Positions 6,105-6,795 of a stretch of DNA of 6,795 nucleotides are shown one piece after another. The translations under genes were made by a program, and so were the position numbers. How positions within the stretch are numbered: position 1 is the first letter of the stretch; the number at the start of each line of letters is the position of its first letter. The stretch covers positions 1-6,795 of the forward strand of contig JAEHKQ010000021.1 of NCBI GenBank assembly GCA_016838795.1, written 5' to 3'. This DNA is from Nitrosopumilales archaeon (GTDB taxonomy: Archaea; Thermoproteota; Nitrososphaeria; Nitrososphaerales; Nitrosopumilaceae). Under the pieces are notes generated by a model. That model worked only from the letters and a program-made list of their open reading frames with translations. It was not told the DNA's origin and did not search any database.

Positions 6105-6795
6105 TGTTAGAGGGAAAAACAATAGCCATAACCAGATCTAAAGAAGATTCTGAGGAATTCATTCAATTAATGACTAAAGATCAAGCTAAGGCAATCACTT
6201 TACCTACCATTGAACTCGTTAGCAAAGGAGAAAAAATCGTTGACGAATTCCTATATTTAACAAAAGAAACTAATCCAGATTTTTCTGTTTTCATGAGTTC
6301 CAAGGCTGTAAAACTTCTTTTTGATTCTGCAAAAGAAATTTCAAAATTTGAGGAACTTCAATTGGCCATGGCCAATACAATTGTTCTAGCTGTGGGACCA
6401 AAAACAAAATCTGAATTAGAAAATCAAGGAATCAAAGTAGCGTACATGCCTACTACATTTTCATCTGTAGGTGTGGGCGAAGTCTTTACAAGGCTTAATG
6501 CTGTTGGGAAAAAAGTTATCATACCAAGAAGCGGTGCATCTACACCATTTCTAAAAAATCTTTTAGAAAAAATTGGTCTTGAAGTAACAGAAATCCATCT
6601 TTATGATGTTTGTACATTTCGTGATACTACACAGTGGAATGAGTTTAGAGAACTATTCTCACAAAGTAAAATAGATGGGATAGTTTTCACAAGTGCGTCA
6701 TCTGTTGGAGCATTTTTTGAAATAATGTCAAAAGATTACGAAGAAAAAAATCTTCTAAACAATTTACAAACAATCAAAGTAGTTGCAATAGGTCC
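6101..6795 (+). CDS. hemD: Uroporphyrinogen-III synthase (3' truncated by window)
   Basis: HemD cyclises hydroxymethylbilane to uroporphyrinogen III with inversion of ring D, linking the HemC and CobA steps. The frame is open from ATG 6101 to the window end (231 full codons). Family length is about 250-270, so only the last few tens of residues are missing. The family is poorly conserved, but the two-domain pattern is visible: IAITRSKEDSEEF (8-20), FMSSKAVKLLF (64-74), AVGPKTKSEL (97-106), IPRSGAS (141-147), FTSASSVGAFF (196-206) and VVAIGP at the cut end. The first ATG overlaps the cobA stop as ATGA; a second ATG at 6104 is an equally possible start. The position after hemC and cobA strongly supports the call. 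Confidence 0.92.
   Translation, partial: MMLEGKTIAITRSKEDSEEFIQLMTKDQAKAITLPTIELVSKGEKIVDEFLYLTKETNPDFSVFMSSKAVKLLFDSAKEISKFEELQLAMANTIVLAVGPKTKSELENQGIKVAYMPTTFSSVGVGEVFTRLNAVGKKVIIPRSGASTPFLKNLLEKIGLEVTEIHLYDVCTFRDTTQWNEFRELFSQSKIDGIVFTSASSVGAFFEIMSKDYEEKNLLNNLQTIKVVAIG

Overview
The window looks like part of an ammonia-oxidising archaeon (Nitrososphaerota/Thaumarchaeota, most likely the marine Nitrosopumilus-type group). This is inferred from the AT-rich DNA, short archaeal-style gaps with TATA-like boxes and few Shine-Dalgarno sites, a PiT phosphate transporter paired with a DUF47 protein, a compact hemL-hemC-cobA-hemD cluster, and a secreted-type HYR plus RTX-repeat protein. No marker gene such as amoA or 16S rRNA is present, so the assignment is not proven. 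All genes lie on the + strand and coding density is high; no gap exceeds about 125 bases.

Region 1 (1-642) is the 3' end of a large, probably extracellular protein. It holds the end of one HYR (Ig-like) repeat, one complete HYR repeat, and a C-terminal block of RTX-type calcium-binding nonapeptides. Region 2 (643-765) is the largest intergenic gap. It carries a TATA-like box with a purine-rich upstream element and, next to it, a perfect 14-bp palindrome that could be an operator.

Region 3 (766-3095) is a probable transport operon: a DUF47/PhoU-like accessory protein, a 328-residue PiT phosphate permease 8 bases downstream, and an aquaporin-family channel 15 bases further on. The aquaporin has NPI instead of NPA as its second pore motif. 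By hand alignment it also has a His-Val-Ala-Arg selectivity filter, closer to plant TIP water/ammonia channels than to archaeal AqpM.

Region 4 (3158-6795) is a tetrapyrrole operon: hemL (glutamate-1-semialdehyde to 5-aminolevulinate), hemC (porphobilinogen to hydroxymethylbilane), cobA (uroporphyrinogen III to precorrin-2) and hemD (hydroxymethylbilane to uroporphyrinogen III, cut by the window end). Its three junctions are all 4-base ATGA overlaps, which suggests translational coupling. The products lead towards precorrin-2 and so towards cobalamin and possibly heme-type cofactors. hemA and hemB are not in the window.

Most of the window is ordinary core metabolism and transport. The points most worth a second look are the aquaporin pore residues, the promoter-proximal palindrome, the HYR/RTX protein and the mixed signature residues in HemL. 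I see no clear evidence of a wholly new system.
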